34,116 nt of DNA from Alphaproteobacteria bacterium (GTDB lineage Bacteria > Pseudomonadota > Alphaproteobacteria > Puniceispirillales > UBA1172), in contig JADHOM010000024.1 in assembly GCA_016778985.1 (NCBI GenBank), positions 1-34,116 of the forward strand, read 5' to 3'. The notes under the pieces were generated by a model that was not told the origin of the DNA, ran no database searches, and saw nothing but the letters and a program-made list of their open reading frames with translations. How positions within the stretch are numbered: position 1 is the first letter of the stretch; every line of letters starts with the position of its first letter. Positions 8,963 to 18,453 of the stretch are shown piece by piece. A program made the translations under genes and the position numbers.

Positions 8963-10366
8963 ATGATGACCGCCAAGAGGCTTCAAATGTTCCCTACACA
9001 ATCCTGGTCTTTTCATTTCTGGGCAACAATCAGACTTGCCCTACCCCTGATGATGGGTCAGATTGCTTTGATCAGCATTTGGACAGTTGATATTGTCATG
9101 ATGGGGTGGATTGGCACAGATGCCCTCGCCGCTGGCACGCAAGCTAACCGCATGTATCAACCGCTTTATTTCATTGCTATCGGGTTAACCTTGGCGGTAA
9201 GCCCGCTAACCTCACAAGCGCTGGGCGGAAAAAAGCAACGTATTGCCCGCCAAGTCTTGCGGATGGGAATATGGATGGCATTGCTTTATGGCATCATGAC
9301 GATAATCCCTATGTGGCATGGTGAGGTTATTTTACTATGGATGCGGCAAGACCCGGCGATTGCTGAACAGGCAGCGCTATATTTGCGACTGATGGGGATT
9401 GGTATGCCCTTCACTTTTATCTTTTTTGTCTTGCGGAATTACATCTCAGCCTATCAAAAGCCGATCCCTCCCGTTATCGTCATTGTCATTGGCGTGATCA
9501 TTAATATCATCTTGAATCAGGTGTTCTCCCAAGGCTGGTTTGGTCTGCCAGCCATGGAACTGGCCGGCATAGGGCTAGGTACATCCATCACATTTATAAT
9601 TATGGTCATCCTGCTTGCCATTTACATGGTGATGAATAAAAAGATCGGACGGACGCGCCCATTCGGACGCTTATTAAGATTTAACCCAGTTATCATGAAA
9701 CGCTTGTTAATTGTTGGATTTCCGATTGGCCTTACCTTGCTTGCAGAAACTGGCATGTTTATTGTTGGCGGAATTTATATGGGCATATTCGGTATTGCCG
9801 CCGTCGCTGCATCGGGGATTAGCAATCAGATTGCCGCTGTCACCTATATGGTGCCGCTTGCTATTTCTCTGGCTACAACTATCCGAATAGGCCATGCGGC
9901 AGGTGCTAATAAACCTGATGAGGCTATTCGGGCAGGTATTATGTCAACACTTATGGTGACGGCTATCACATTGATATTATCTGTTATTATCTACATATTT
10001 AGGGTGGATATCATTCAGCTTTTTCTAAACTCCAATGATAAATTATTTGATGCCGTCATGTCCTTTGCTGTTCCGATGATCATTATTGCCGCCATTTTCC
10101 AATTATTTGATGGCTTACAATCTGTCTTTATTTCCGCTCTCCGCGGGATCAGCGACACGCGCATGCCTGCCATTATTTCAATTTTCTGCTATTGGGGTAT
10201 CGGCGTTAGCTCTGGCTATATTTTATCAACACCATTTGAATACGGGCCTATTGGCATATGGATAGGAATTACCATCGGATTGATCGCAGCAACGCTGGCA
10301 TTGGGAATGCGGTGTTGGATGACAAGACAACAATTAATACATGAAGGTCGATTTAATTTGGTATAA
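8963..10366 (+). CDS. MATE-family multidrug exporter (NorM-like)
   Basis: MATE proteins export cationic drugs and other organic compounds across the inner membrane in exchange for Na+ or H+. The 467-residue product is almost entirely hydrophobic, with about 12 predicted membrane helices arranged as two halves. It shows the usual first-helix pattern (RLALPLMMGQIALISIWTVD) and the equivalent segment in the second half (FPIGLTLLAETGMF). Two ATGs stand in tandem at 8963 and 8966 and a third in-frame one at 8987. None has a convincing ribosome-binding site, so the exact start is uncertain. The gene diverges from an RND efflux operon and is followed after 8 bases by glnE, so it is probably co-transcribed with an unrelated regulatory gene. 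Substrate is unknown. Confidence 0.92.
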   Translation: MMTAKRLQMFPTQSWSFHFWATIRLALPLMMGQIALISIWTVDIVMMGWIGTDALAAGTQANRMYQPLYFIAIGLTLAVSPLTSQALGGKKQRIARQVLRMGIWMALLYGIMTIIPMWHGEVILLWMRQDPAIAEQAALYLRLMGIGMPFTFIFFVLRNYISAYQKPIPPVIVIVIGVIINIILNQVFSQGWFGLPAMELAGIGLGTSITFIIMVILLAIYMVMNKKIGRTRPFGRLLRFNPVIMKRLLIVGFPIGLTLLAETGMFIVGGIYMGIFGIAAVAASGISNQIAAVTYMVPLAISLATTIRIGHAAGANKPDEAIRAGIMSTLMVTAITLILSVIIYIFRVDIIQLFLNSNDKLFDAVMSFAVPMIIIAAIFQLFDGLQSVFISALRGISDTRMPAIISIFCYWGIGVSSGYILSTPFEYGPIGIWIGITIGLIAATLALGMRCWMTRQQLIHEGRFNLV

Positions 10367-10374
10367 ATTTAGTT

Positions 10375-13266
10375 ATGGAAAACCGTATTGCTTCATCTCC
10401 GGTAACTCGGGCTAACCTCAGCCAGCATGAAACCGAATGCTTGGCTTTGCTTACTCAACATATTGATCCAGAAGTTGCTCGTATTCTGGCAACGGCAATG
10501 CATCTAGCGCCTTATCTTGATCAGCTTTATCGAAAACATCTGACGCTAATTCCGCAAATTATTGGCGATAATCAAGACAAAGTCGCGAATGTGGCCAAAA
10601 TTATTTATGAGATTAATGCGCTATTAAACAGCGATTTTGATGCCGCCACCACCAAAGACCACGCGATGAGAGCTATTCGTCTGTTCAGGCAGAAGATCAA
10701 TGTCGTGGTTACAGTTCTCGACCTGCTTGACCGTGCCAGTGTGGCACAGCAAATCGCTTGGCTAAGCGCGGCAGCGGATTTAGCCAGTACAACATTAGCC
10801 CATTGGCTGGAGTCGCAAGCCCGCCAAATGAGGCGCCTAAAAACAGCCACATCTTGGGCCATTATTGCAATGGGCAAACTTGGTTCAAGTGAGCTTAACT
10901 TTTCATCTGATATTGATCTGATTATTCTTTATGATTGCGCCGAAAATGATATGGAAAGCGGCCGTTTTTATGTTGATTTAGCTCGACAATTTGCCACGAT
11001 TATGAGCCAGCCAACCGCTGATGGTATCGGCTGGCGGGTTGATTATCGGCTGCGCCCAAACCCTAGTGTTACGCCTGTTGCTATCAGGTTCGATAACGCC
11101 ATTAGCTATTATGAGTCGATGGCGAGAACATGGGAGCGTGTGGCCTTCATAAGGGCACGCCCAATCGCGGGATCAATTCAATTAGCTGAGCAGTTTTTAT
11201 CTGAAATTGATCTCTTTATCTGGCGGCGATATCTGGATTATACGGTTATTGATGAAATGAAATTGATGCTTCAGCGTGAGCCAAAGCATCAAGACCTGTT
11301 CGGGTTTAATATTAAAAAAGGTAATGGCGGTATTCGTTCAATTGAGTTTGCAGTTCATGTTCAGCAAATTATCGCGGGCGGCAGAGAGCCTGAATTGCGC
11401 CAGAGTTCAACCATAGAAGCTTTAACCGCTCTCGGTAAAAGTAACTGGATCAACGATGCCTCAGCTAAAATACTGAGTAAACATTATTATCAGTTGCGCC
11501 GATTGGAACACCGTATTCAGATGATCAACGACGCCCATAGCCATCAGTTTCCTCGTCATGGTGAGGCGTTATCTGATCTGGCACAATTTTGCGGATATCA
11601 AGACATTGCGGATTTTCGCCAGGCCGTCCATGCCGTAACCGATAGTGTTATTAGTCATACAGAAACGATCGCAAAGAAACTAGGCGCTAAACCATTAGAG
11701 GGGAGCCACACGCATCCGATATCACTGTTTTTGCTGCTCGATCAGGATGATGATAGCAATGCCGTCACTAATACATTATCAGAGATTGGCTTCACTGAGC
11801 TGGATAGCATTACCAGTACCTGCCGACGCTGGATGGCAGGGGATATACCCGCCACGCAAACAAGCCGCTCGAAAGATATTCTGGGTCGCCTTATGCCCGA
11901 AATACTTACTCAAATTGGAAAAGCTGAACATCCTGATCAAGCCTTTCATGCCTTTGCTAGGTTAGTTGAAAATCTGCCTATTGGTGTGCAATTTTTCTCT
12001 CTTCTTGAAAGCAATCCCAATATCACCAAGGTCATTGCCAACTTGCTCATGGCATCACCGCGGATGGCAGAAAACCTAGCCACGCATACTGCCTTAATTG
12101 ATGACTTGCTGTATGAGGAGTTTTGGCATCCGATTGATCTCAATATAGATAACATGGTGGAAACCTTATCCAATCGTATAGCGGCGAGCCGATCATATGA
12201 GGATAAATTGAACCAGTTACGCATCACCTTGCGGCACTGGCATTTTCGCACCCATGCACATCTTATCTCAGGCATAGTTGAGCCATTTGAGACGGCATTA
12301 ATCCTGTCACATATTGCTGAAGCGGCAATCATAGCCGCCTTGCCAATAGCCAAGGATCATATTGATGCCCGCTATGGAACAATAGCGACTGGCAGTCTTG
12401 CTATTATGGCGATGGGGCGGTTAGGCACGCGTGAGATGACATCCTCATCTGATCTGGATTTAGTATTTATCCACCACACCCCTTCGGATGCTGAGACGCC
12501 TATCATGACCGATGGTGACCATCCTATTCATGCGAATTATTATTTCACCCGCATTGGGCAGGAATTAATCAATATTTTGACTGTTAAAACTGCAGAAGGA
12601 CGAGCCTATGAAGTCGATATGCGGCTCCGGCCCAGTGGGAAATCAGGGCCGGTTACAATCGCCTTTGATCGGTTTGCCAATTACCAGCAAGACCAGGCAT
12701 GGACATGGGAGCATATGGCATTGGTGCGGGCGCGCATTATCACGGGATTTGATCATGAAGACCTTGCCAATAACATTGAAACTTGCCTCAAAACCCTGTT
12801 TCAGATGCCGCGTGATAACGATAAGGTCATCCGTGAAGCACATGACATGCGGCAACGCATCACCATTCATCATCCTCCCCGTTCGGCACATGATTTACGG
12901 CTTATCCCCGGCGGCTTGATTGATATTGATTTTTTTGCCCAAGTCATGCAGTTGCTTAACCCTCGGTCAGATGGCCGACGCTTCGGCAAGGCGATAGATG
13001 CTATCACTGACCTAGGCGCGCGCCGGATCATCACTGCCAAAGACAAAAAAGCCCTTAAAACATCTATTACCGTTCTGCTTGATCTCAATCAGATTATGCG
13101 GCTAGTCCTGATTAGCTTGCATGACCAAAACCCTGATGCAGGCTTGCCGCAACCGATTGCTGAACGATTTTCCATAAATACCATTGCAGAGATGGATAAA
13201 ATGGTTAAAACCCATGCTGAGGTCATTCTTGCCATTATCGGCAACTACCTCAAATTAAAACATTAA
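10375..13266 (+). CDS. glnE: Bifunctional glutamine synthetase adenylyltransferase/adenylyl-removing enzyme
   Basis: GlnE adds AMP to glutamine synthetase when nitrogen is plentiful and removes it when nitrogen is scarce, under control of PII proteins. The 963-residue protein has the expected duplicated structure. Each half holds a nucleotidyltransferase centre: GKLGSSELNFSSDIDLI near 167-183 (the N-terminal, AMP-removing half) and GRLGTREMTSSSDLDLVF near 681-698 (the AMP-adding half). Both keep the metal-binding Asp pair in SDxDL. Conserved blocks such as YEVDMRLRPSGKSGP and its N-terminal counterpart WRVDYRLRPNPSVTP are also clear. It starts 8 bases after the MATE gene with no obvious ribosome-binding site, which suggests translational coupling or a weak start. 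Neither the glutamine synthetase gene nor a PII gene is in the window. Confidence 0.97.
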   Translation: MENRIASSPVTRANLSQHETECLALLTQHIDPEVARILATAMHLAPYLDQLYRKHLTLIPQIIGDNQDKVANVAKIIYEINALLNSDFDAATTKDHAMRAIRLFRQKINVVVTVLDLLDRASVAQQIAWLSAAADLASTTLAHWLESQARQMRRLKTATSWAIIAMGKLGSSELNFSSDIDLIILYDCAENDMESGRFYVDLARQFATIMSQPTADGIGWRVDYRLRPNPSVTPVAIRFDNAISYYESMARTWERVAFIRARPIAGSIQLAEQFLSEIDLFIWRRYLDYTVIDEMKLMLQREPKHQDLFGFNIKKGNGGIRSIEFAVHVQQIIAGGREPELRQSSTIEALTALGKSNWINDASAKILSKHYYQLRRLEHRIQMINDAHSHQFPRHGEALSDLAQFCGYQDIADFRQAVHAVTDSVISHTETIAKKLGAKPLEGSHTHPISLFLLLDQDDDSNAVTNTLSEIGFTELDSITSTCRRWMAGDIPATQTSRSKDILGRLMPEILTQIGKAEHPDQAFHAFARLVENLPIGVQFFSLLESNPNITKVIANLLMASPRMAENLATHTALIDDLLYEEFWHPIDLNIDNMVETLSNRIAASRSYEDKLNQLRITLRHWHFRTHAHLISGIVEPFETALILSHIAEAAIIAALPIAKDHIDARYGTIATGSLAIMAMGRLGTREMTSSSDLDLVFIHHTPSDAETPIMTDGDHPIHANYYFTRIGQELINILTVKTAEGRAYEVDMRLRPSGKSGPVTIAFDRFANYQQDQAWTWEHMALVRARIITGFDHEDLANNIETCLKTLFQMPRDNDKVIREAHDMRQRITIHHPPRSAHDLRLIPGGLIDIDFFAQVMQLLNPRSDGRRFGKAIDAITDLGARRIITAKDKKALKTSITVLLDLNQIMRLVLISLHDQNPDAGLPQPIAERFSINTIAEMDKMVKTHAEVILAIIGNYLKLKH

Positions 13267-13389
13267 ATTACGGTATCATGGTTCATTCAAAAAGCATGAA
13301 AATTCCTTTTGCAAAATGATAAAAAAAGACGTAATTATCACTTAATCGCACCTGCTTCCTGTTGCGATAGTTAACGATGGGAACAGTCG

Positions 13390-14667
13390 ATGAAATCAGC
13401 ACTTATTTCATCTTGGACACTTTTTTTTGGCATTCTGCTTTTTATGGTTGGAAATGGCCTGCAAGGCGTATTGCTAGGTGTCAGAGCAGAACAGCTTCAA
13501 TTTGGCGATGTCATGACAGGGCTTGTCATGGGAGGATATTTTATTGGCTATTTTAGCGGCTCTTTAATTGTACCAAAATTAGTTAGTCGGGTTGGCCATA
13601 TCCGCGTTTTTGGGGTCATGGCAGCGATAGCTTCAGCCTCTATTCTGGTGCATCCAATTGTTGAAAACGCCTCAGTATGGATGCTTATGCGCTTCATGAC
13701 TGGCTTTGCTTATGTTGGCATGTATATCGTCTCGGAAAGCTGGATAAATGATAAAGCCACTAACTCAACCCGTGGTGGTTTGTTATCTGTCTATATGATG
13801 GTACAGATGTTTGGCATGATGATTGGCCAGTCAATGCTGACATTCGGCAGTGAAACTGGCTATGATATGTTTTTGGCTGTATCAATTATTGTGTCCTTTG
13901 CCGCTATTCCTATCATGCTAACGGCGGCACGTTCACCAGATTTTGAGGCACCTGAAAAAGCCTCATTTCGCCGCGTCTATCATAACTCACCGCTCAGCGT
14001 TGTGGGCATGGGCATCACTGGATTTAATGCCGCTATTGTGTTCGGGATGGGGGCGGTATTTGCCTCAAAGATTGGCATGACGTTTATTCAAGTTTCGTAT
14101 TTCATGGTGGCAATCGGTGCTGGCGCCATGATCCTGCAATACCCTATCGGCAAATTATCTGATCTGATTGACCGCCGAACGGTGATCTTAATCGCACATG
14201 TCCTGTCTTTAGGATTCTTGTTTGCCAGCTTTTTCACCAGCACAATTAGTTTCTTTTGGCTAGGGCTGATGATGGCATTATATAGCGGCGTCAGCATGCC
14301 GCTTTATTCGCTTTATATTGCCCATGCCAATGACTATCTATCACCGCGTCAGGTTGTCAGCACCAGCGCAAAGCTAGTCATGCTTAATGGCCTTGGGGCT
14401 ATTTTTGGCCCACCTTTATTGGGATATGCGATCTATTTAGTTGGCGTAGGCGCATTCTTTGGCGTCCAGATCATTATGCATATAGTAATGATTGGCTTTG
14501 TCTTCTACCGGATGTCGGTGCGCCCATCTATGCCAGTGGAAGCTCAGGGGCCATTTGTGGCGGTGCGCGGAACCAGCGTTGCATCAACCCTATTACCCGA
14601 AGCCGAATGGGGCGGTCGTGAAGATGAAGATGCAGATGATGACGCTCTAGTCCGAGACGCCCCATAA
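13390..14667 (+). CDS. MFS transporter (YcaD-like)
   Basis: This is a 425-residue inner-membrane carrier of the major facilitator superfamily with about 12 membrane helices. Its start, LLGVRAEQLQF and GLVMGGYFIGYFSGSL blocks, and the short cytoplasmic loop PKLVSRVGHIRVFG (the family's loop 2-3 motif region) resemble YcaD-type transporters. A second such loop is seen at GKLSDLIDRRT. The last 45 residues leave the membrane and end in an acidic tail rich in Glu and Asp (about 405-425), of unknown role. A 123-base gap separates it from glnE, so it may have its own promoter. It converges with the DUF1489 gene, only 24 bases away. The substrate is unknown. Confidence 0.88.
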   Translation: MKSALISSWTLFFGILLFMVGNGLQGVLLGVRAEQLQFGDVMTGLVMGGYFIGYFSGSLIVPKLVSRVGHIRVFGVMAAIASASILVHPIVENASVWMLMRFMTGFAYVGMYIVSESWINDKATNSTRGGLLSVYMMVQMFGMMIGQSMLTFGSETGYDMFLAVSIIVSFAAIPIMLTAARSPDFEAPEKASFRRVYHNSPLSVVGMGITGFNAAIVFGMGAVFASKIGMTFIQVSYFMVAIGAGAMILQYPIGKLSDLIDRRTVILIAHVLSLGFLFASFFTSTISFFWLGLMMALYSGVSMPLYSLYIAHANDYLSPRQVVSTSAKLVMLNGLGAIFGPPLLGYAIYLVGVGAFFGVQIIMHIVMIGFVFYRMSVRPSMPVEAQGPFVAVRGTSVASTLLPEAEWGGREDEDADDDALVRDAP

Positions 14668-14691
14668 AATAATATCGTTAAAATAAGGGTG

Positions 14692-15111
14692 TTAAAGAAG
14701 GCCCAATTCGCGCAATTCTTCTTGCATTTCACGCGGCATCACTTCATCAGGATTTGCCCCAGCAGGTAAATCAGCAGGCGCATCATTTGCTTCTAAATAG
14801 CGCCAGCCTTGAAACGGTCTCAGGCGTCTTTCCACAACAGGAATTAAGCCCGGCTTTAGCACAATGCCGCAAGCAGGTTTGCCATCACCGCGGACGACCT
14901 CAACCAAATCAATAATCGGCTGCCGCGCAACCATCCAGCCCTTGATCACCCAATACATTGAGCCGCCATCAAGGATAGCCTCAGCACGGCGAGGGAAAGA
15001 TCGCGTCACATGCATAATGCGCCCCTGCCGCTGCATCAGCTCATCATGCCAAGCCGTCAAGGTTTTAATATCCTCTGATCCAACAGAGAGTTTTTTAAGA
15101 TGCAGAGGCAT
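14692..15111 (-). CDS. DUF1489 family protein
   Basis: The 139-residue product matches what is known of the DUF1489 family, small conserved proteins found largely in alphaproteobacteria and without an assigned function. Typical features are the start MPLHLKKL, the central DGGSMYWVIKGWMVARQ (about 49-65) and RRLRPFQGWRYLEANDAPADL in the C-terminal half. There is no signal peptide or membrane segment, so it is likely cytoplasmic. It begins only 6 bases after the mgtE stop codon, so the two genes are probably one operon, but nothing in the sequence shows that it acts on magnesium. Family is secure; function unknown. Confidence 0.9.
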   Translation of the reverse strand: MPLHLKKLSVGSEDIKTLTAWHDELMQRQGRIMHVTRSFPRRAEAILDGGSMYWVIKGWMVARQPIIDLVEVVRGDGKPACGIVLKPGLIPVVERRLRPFQGWRYLEANDAPADLPAGANPDEVMPREMQEELRELGLL

Positions 15112-15117
15112 AAGGCA

Positions 15118-16533
15118 TTATACCAGATAAAGCGAAGCCAGACCAAGAAAGGTTAAAAACCCAATAACATCCGTAACTGTTGTAATAAAGACTGATGATG
15201 CTACCGCTGGATCAATTTTTAATTTTGATAGGATAATCGGTATTCCAGCGCCGCTAAGTGCCGCCGCTAGCATATTTGCAATCATCGCAAGCGCCATCAC
15301 TAGCGCGATATCAATTTTCTGAAACCATATCAAAGACACCAAACCAGCAACAAAGGCAAAGATCAAGCCGTTAACTAGCCCAACCATAGCTTCCCGCAAA
15401 ATGAAGCGATTGACAACCTGCGCATCTGCTAATTGCCGCATCGCTAACGCACGCACCGCAACCGTTACGGTCTGGGTGCCTGCATTGCCACCCATTGAGG
15501 CGACAATAGGCATCAGCACCGCCAAGGCGACAAGACGTTCAATGGTGGCATCAAAAATGCCAATGACCAGCGATGCGATGACAGCTGTCGCCAAATTAAC
15601 CAAAAGCCATAAGAATCGAGACTGAACCGTTGTCACAAGCGATGACCGCAAACTGCTGTCACTAACGCCGCCCAATGCCATTAAGTCTTCGCCAGCCTCT
15701 TCTTGGATAACATCAACAATATCATCGACCGTGATCATACCAACCAATTTTTCTTGTGCATCAACGACCGATACAGAAACCAGTCCATAGCGCTGAAAGA
15801 GAAGCCCAACTTCTTCTTTATCCATAGTAACAGGGATTTGATGCGGTGCTGTTTCCATAATTTCGGATAGCCGCACCGGACGATTTGATGATACTAGTTT
15901 TCCTAATCGTACCTGCCCTAATACACGGCGAGCAGGATCAATAATAATAATGACATAAAACTCATCAGGAAGCTGATCCTCGGATTGCGACCGCAGATGA
16001 TCAATAGATTGACCGACTGTCCAATGCGATGGACAAACCACAACCTCACGCTGCATTAAGCGGCCAGCGCAATGTTCAGGATAGGATAAGGCCTCTTCGA
16101 CAATCAGCCTTTCACCAACAGGTAGAGCTGCCAGAATATCAGCAACCTCATCATCTTCCAGGTCTTCCAGAATATCAACAGCATCATCACTATCAAGTTC
16201 AGGCAAGGCTTGCGCTAATTCATTGACACCATAATTGGACACCACATCTTCAAGCACCGAATCCGGCAAATAGGTCAACACGGTAGGGTCAAGATTATCA
16301 CGCATCATAAGCGTAAAGCGTTTCAATTGAGCTGAGTTTAGACGTTCAATCATGTCAGCCTGATCAGCCGGGTGGAGAGGCACTATCAGTGAAATCAGAC
16401 GTTCTTTATTATGTTCAGCTATAGACGCAATCACCGCCGCCACTACTTTTGGCGTTAAGCCATAGAGATTGGATAACTCAAGCGCTGGCTTTGTTTGAAA
16501 ATTGATATTTTCATGATCCGGTTTAACAGCCAT
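15118..16533 (-). CDS. mgtE: Magnesium transporter MgtE
   Basis: MgtE is a dimeric, Mg2+-gated channel of the inner membrane. The 471-residue protein has the full domain order: an N-terminal helical superhelix domain (about 20-135), a CBS pair (about 140-265, ending in GMITVDDIVDVIQEEAGED), a connecting helix, and a membrane domain with five helices (about 290-470). The pore region shows GGNAGTQTVTVAVRALA and the last helices carry the conserved Asp in TTVTDVIGF. The acidic N-domain surface (LDSDDAVDILEDLEDDEVADIL) is typical and senses intracellular Mg2+. No Mg2+ riboswitch was recognised in the upstream 160 bases, so regulation is likely by direct gating. DUF1489 follows 6 bases downstream. 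Confidence 0.96.
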   Translation of the reverse strand: MAVKPDHENINFQTKPALELSNLYGLTPKVVAAVIASIAEHNKERLISLIVPLHPADQADMIERLNSAQLKRFTLMMRDNLDPTVLTYLPDSVLEDVVSNYGVNELAQALPELDSDDAVDILEDLEDDEVADILAALPVGERLIVEEALSYPEHCAGRLMQREVVVCPSHWTVGQSIDHLRSQSEDQLPDEFYVIIIIDPARRVLGQVRLGKLVSSNRPVRLSEIMETAPHQIPVTMDKEEVGLLFQRYGLVSVSVVDAQEKLVGMITVDDIVDVIQEEAGEDLMALGGVSDSSLRSSLVTTVQSRFLWLLVNLATAVIASLVIGIFDATIERLVALAVLMPIVASMGGNAGTQTVTVAVRALAMRQLADAQVVNRFILREAMVGLVNGLIFAFVAGLVSLIWFQKIDIALVMALAMIANMLAAALSGAGIPIILSKLKIDPAVASSVFITTVTDVIGFLTFLGLASLYLV

Positions 16534-16692
16534 AATAGAGCGCTTTCTGAGAGCGAGGGGAGCCGCAACAATATCTATATTGCTTATACTGATTTTAATA
16601 AAATAATCAATGACCAGCCCATTTAGGGCTTCATTCTTGGGCTAAGGGGCTAAGATATCGCACTAGTATATTCTGATGCAAAGAGCGCGTAA
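16534..16692. other. Intergenic region between mttB-like gene and mgtE
   Basis: Both flanking genes read to the left, so this 159-base region should contain the mttB-like 3' end and the mgtE promoter. It holds a small AGCCC-N5-GGGCT hairpin (16616-16630) and two further GGGCT copies at 16639 and 16647. No T-tract follows the hairpin on either strand, so it is not a convincing terminator. Nothing else was recognised. Confidence 0.4.
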
Positions 16693-18297
16693 TCAGAAAT
16701 CTGTTGGCACACCGCCTTCGGCCTTTCGGCGGTTAACATAATCCAGCAATTCATCATGCCTTGCTTGATCAATTGGTGGTGGCGTAAACTCTGCCAGAAT
16801 GGCTTTCATGATGCCATTTGCCCTTGCTTCTGTGGTCAATCCTCCGGCCTCTTGCCAGCTCTCATAATTGCGCCAATCAGACAAGAATGGGGCATAGAAA
16901 GCATCCTTGAAGCGTCTTTGTGTATGTTCTGAGCCAAAAAAGTGACTGCCAGGGCCGACTTCTTTGATCGCCTCAAATGCCAGCGCATCATCACTTAGAT
17001 CAAGATCACGATTGAGATAGATCATTTGCTGTAACATTTCACAATCCATCACCAATTTCTCAAAACTGGCACATAACCCCCCTTCGAGCCATCCGGCGGC
17101 ATGATAGACCATATGACAATGCCCTGATGAAATAGCGTTAAGCGACGCCATGCTCTCCCATACCGCTTGTCCGTCAGGATAATTTGCCGCTGATGCTACC
17201 GATCCACGCCAAGGCAGGTCATAGCGCCGGGCCAGTTGCCCTGATATTTGCATGGCCCGAATATATTCTGGTGTTCCAAAGGCCGGTGAGCCCGATTTCA
17301 TATCCACATTACTGGTAAATGCTCCATAAATGACAGGGGTTTGCGGGCGTACAGATTGCATTAGCACCAGACCTGCCAAAAACTCAGCATTTTGTTGGAC
17401 AATAGCACCTGCAACAGTTGCTGGTGCCATCGCCCCTGACAGCGTAAATGGACTGATAACAACCGCCTGACCACGTCTGGCACATCGCATTGCACCATCT
17501 AGCATTGGCCAGTCATGTTTAAGGGGCGAGGTCGAGTTAATATTGGTGAACATATGCGGCTTGTCTTGAAACTCAGCTTCGGTGAGACCGGCGGCAATGC
17601 GCACCATTTCCATGCCGTCCTCAATACGACCACTGCCTAGCGAATAGGCATGAACAACCTTATCTGACAGCGTTAACATATCATAGAGACAATCCAGATG
17701 CCGGATTGATGCATGGATATCAACAGGCTCAACCGGATATCCAGCAATAAAATGCAAACAATTAAAATACTGATTTAGCCTGATAAGGTTTTGAAAATCA
17801 GGACGTGAGCCAACACGGCGACCATGATCAAGGTCACTTACATTCGGCGCAGAAGCAACTGTTGAATACAGCATATGCTTGCCTCCAACAGGTAACGTGC
17901 GTTCTGGATTGCGAGGCGTAATGGTGAATTGCGATGGCGCCAGAGCAACCATTTCCATAACTAATGTCCGATCCATGCGAACATTCTGATTGACAAAATC
18001 AACCTCACATCCGGCTTTTGCCAGAATATCCAATGCTTCTTCATTGAGAAAAACGATCCCTATTTCCTCTAGCACCCGCATCGACGTATCATGAATCCGT
18101 TGCATGTCCTCATCGGAAATCGGCTCAACAGGTTTGTCCGAATAAGACGGCAATGACCATTCGATCTGATTGATAGCTGAACGTATGGCATCACCCCTAC
18201 CAGCACCCCTGCCTGCATTTGGGCCTGTTCGTTTGCGTCTGCTATCGCCGCCATTGCCAGTCTTGCCAGTGTTAGCAGTGTTAGAAGATTCAGTCAT
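16693..18297 (-). CDS. Trimethylamine methyltransferase (MttB) family protein, non-pyrrolysine type
   Basis: Members of this family transfer a methyl group from methylated amines to a corrinoid protein. The archaeal trimethylamine enzymes contain pyrrolysine at an amber codon, whereas the wide bacterial group without it includes a glycine betaine methyltransferase. This 534-residue frame has no in-frame TAG, so it is of the second type. After a basic, Gly-rich N-terminal tail (1-37, probably disordered), the typical domain begins at about 58 (ISDEDMQRIHDTSMRVLEEIGI). Later blocks such as PLKHDWPMLDGAMRCARRGQ and PFTLSGAMAPATVAGA also match the family. GAGGG lies 7 bases before the start. It diverges from cobU by 156 bases. 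No cognate corrinoid protein or activase is in the window, so the substrate is unknown. Confidence 0.9.
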   Translation of the reverse strand: MTESSNTANTGKTGNGGDSRRKRTGPNAGRGAGRGDAIRSAINQIEWSLPSYSDKPVEPISDEDMQRIHDTSMRVLEEIGIVFLNEEALDILAKAGCEVDFVNQNVRMDRTLVMEMVALAPSQFTITPRNPERTLPVGGKHMLYSTVASAPNVSDLDHGRRVGSRPDFQNLIRLNQYFNCLHFIAGYPVEPVDIHASIRHLDCLYDMLTLSDKVVHAYSLGSGRIEDGMEMVRIAAGLTEAEFQDKPHMFTNINSTSPLKHDWPMLDGAMRCARRGQAVVISPFTLSGAMAPATVAGAIVQQNAEFLAGLVLMQSVRPQTPVIYGAFTSNVDMKSGSPAFGTPEYIRAMQISGQLARRYDLPWRGSVASAANYPDGQAVWESMASLNAISSGHCHMVYHAAGWLEGGLCASFEKLVMDCEMLQQMIYLNRDLDLSDDALAFEAIKEVGPGSHFFGSEHTQRRFKDAFYAPFLSDWRNYESWQEAGGLTTEARANGIMKAILAEFTPPPIDQARHDELLDYVNRRKAEGGVPTDF

Positions 18298-18453
18298 GGC
18301 ATTACCCTCAAATCATCTGATCCGCGAAAAGCACAATATTGGTCTTTATCCTCAACAGAAAATACATGATTTTGCAACTTATATTTCCAAACTTCTATTT
18401 CTTTAGAACAAAAAATCATTTATCAATGCAGGTAGATTTTATGAGATGTCACC

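Noticed and set aside
16534-16692. A Mg2+ riboswitch for mgtE, or a terminator for the mttB-like gene
   Set aside because: No conserved M-box pattern was recognised. The only hairpin (16616-16630) has a 5-bp stem and no T-tract after it on either strand.
16693-18297. Pyrrolysine-containing MttB
   Set aside because: The frame runs through without an in-frame TAG and has normal length, and no pyl genes are in the window.
18298-18453. A cobalamin riboswitch upstream of cobU
   Set aside because: The region is only 156 bases and the hallmark B12-box bases (GCCACTG) are absent on both strands.
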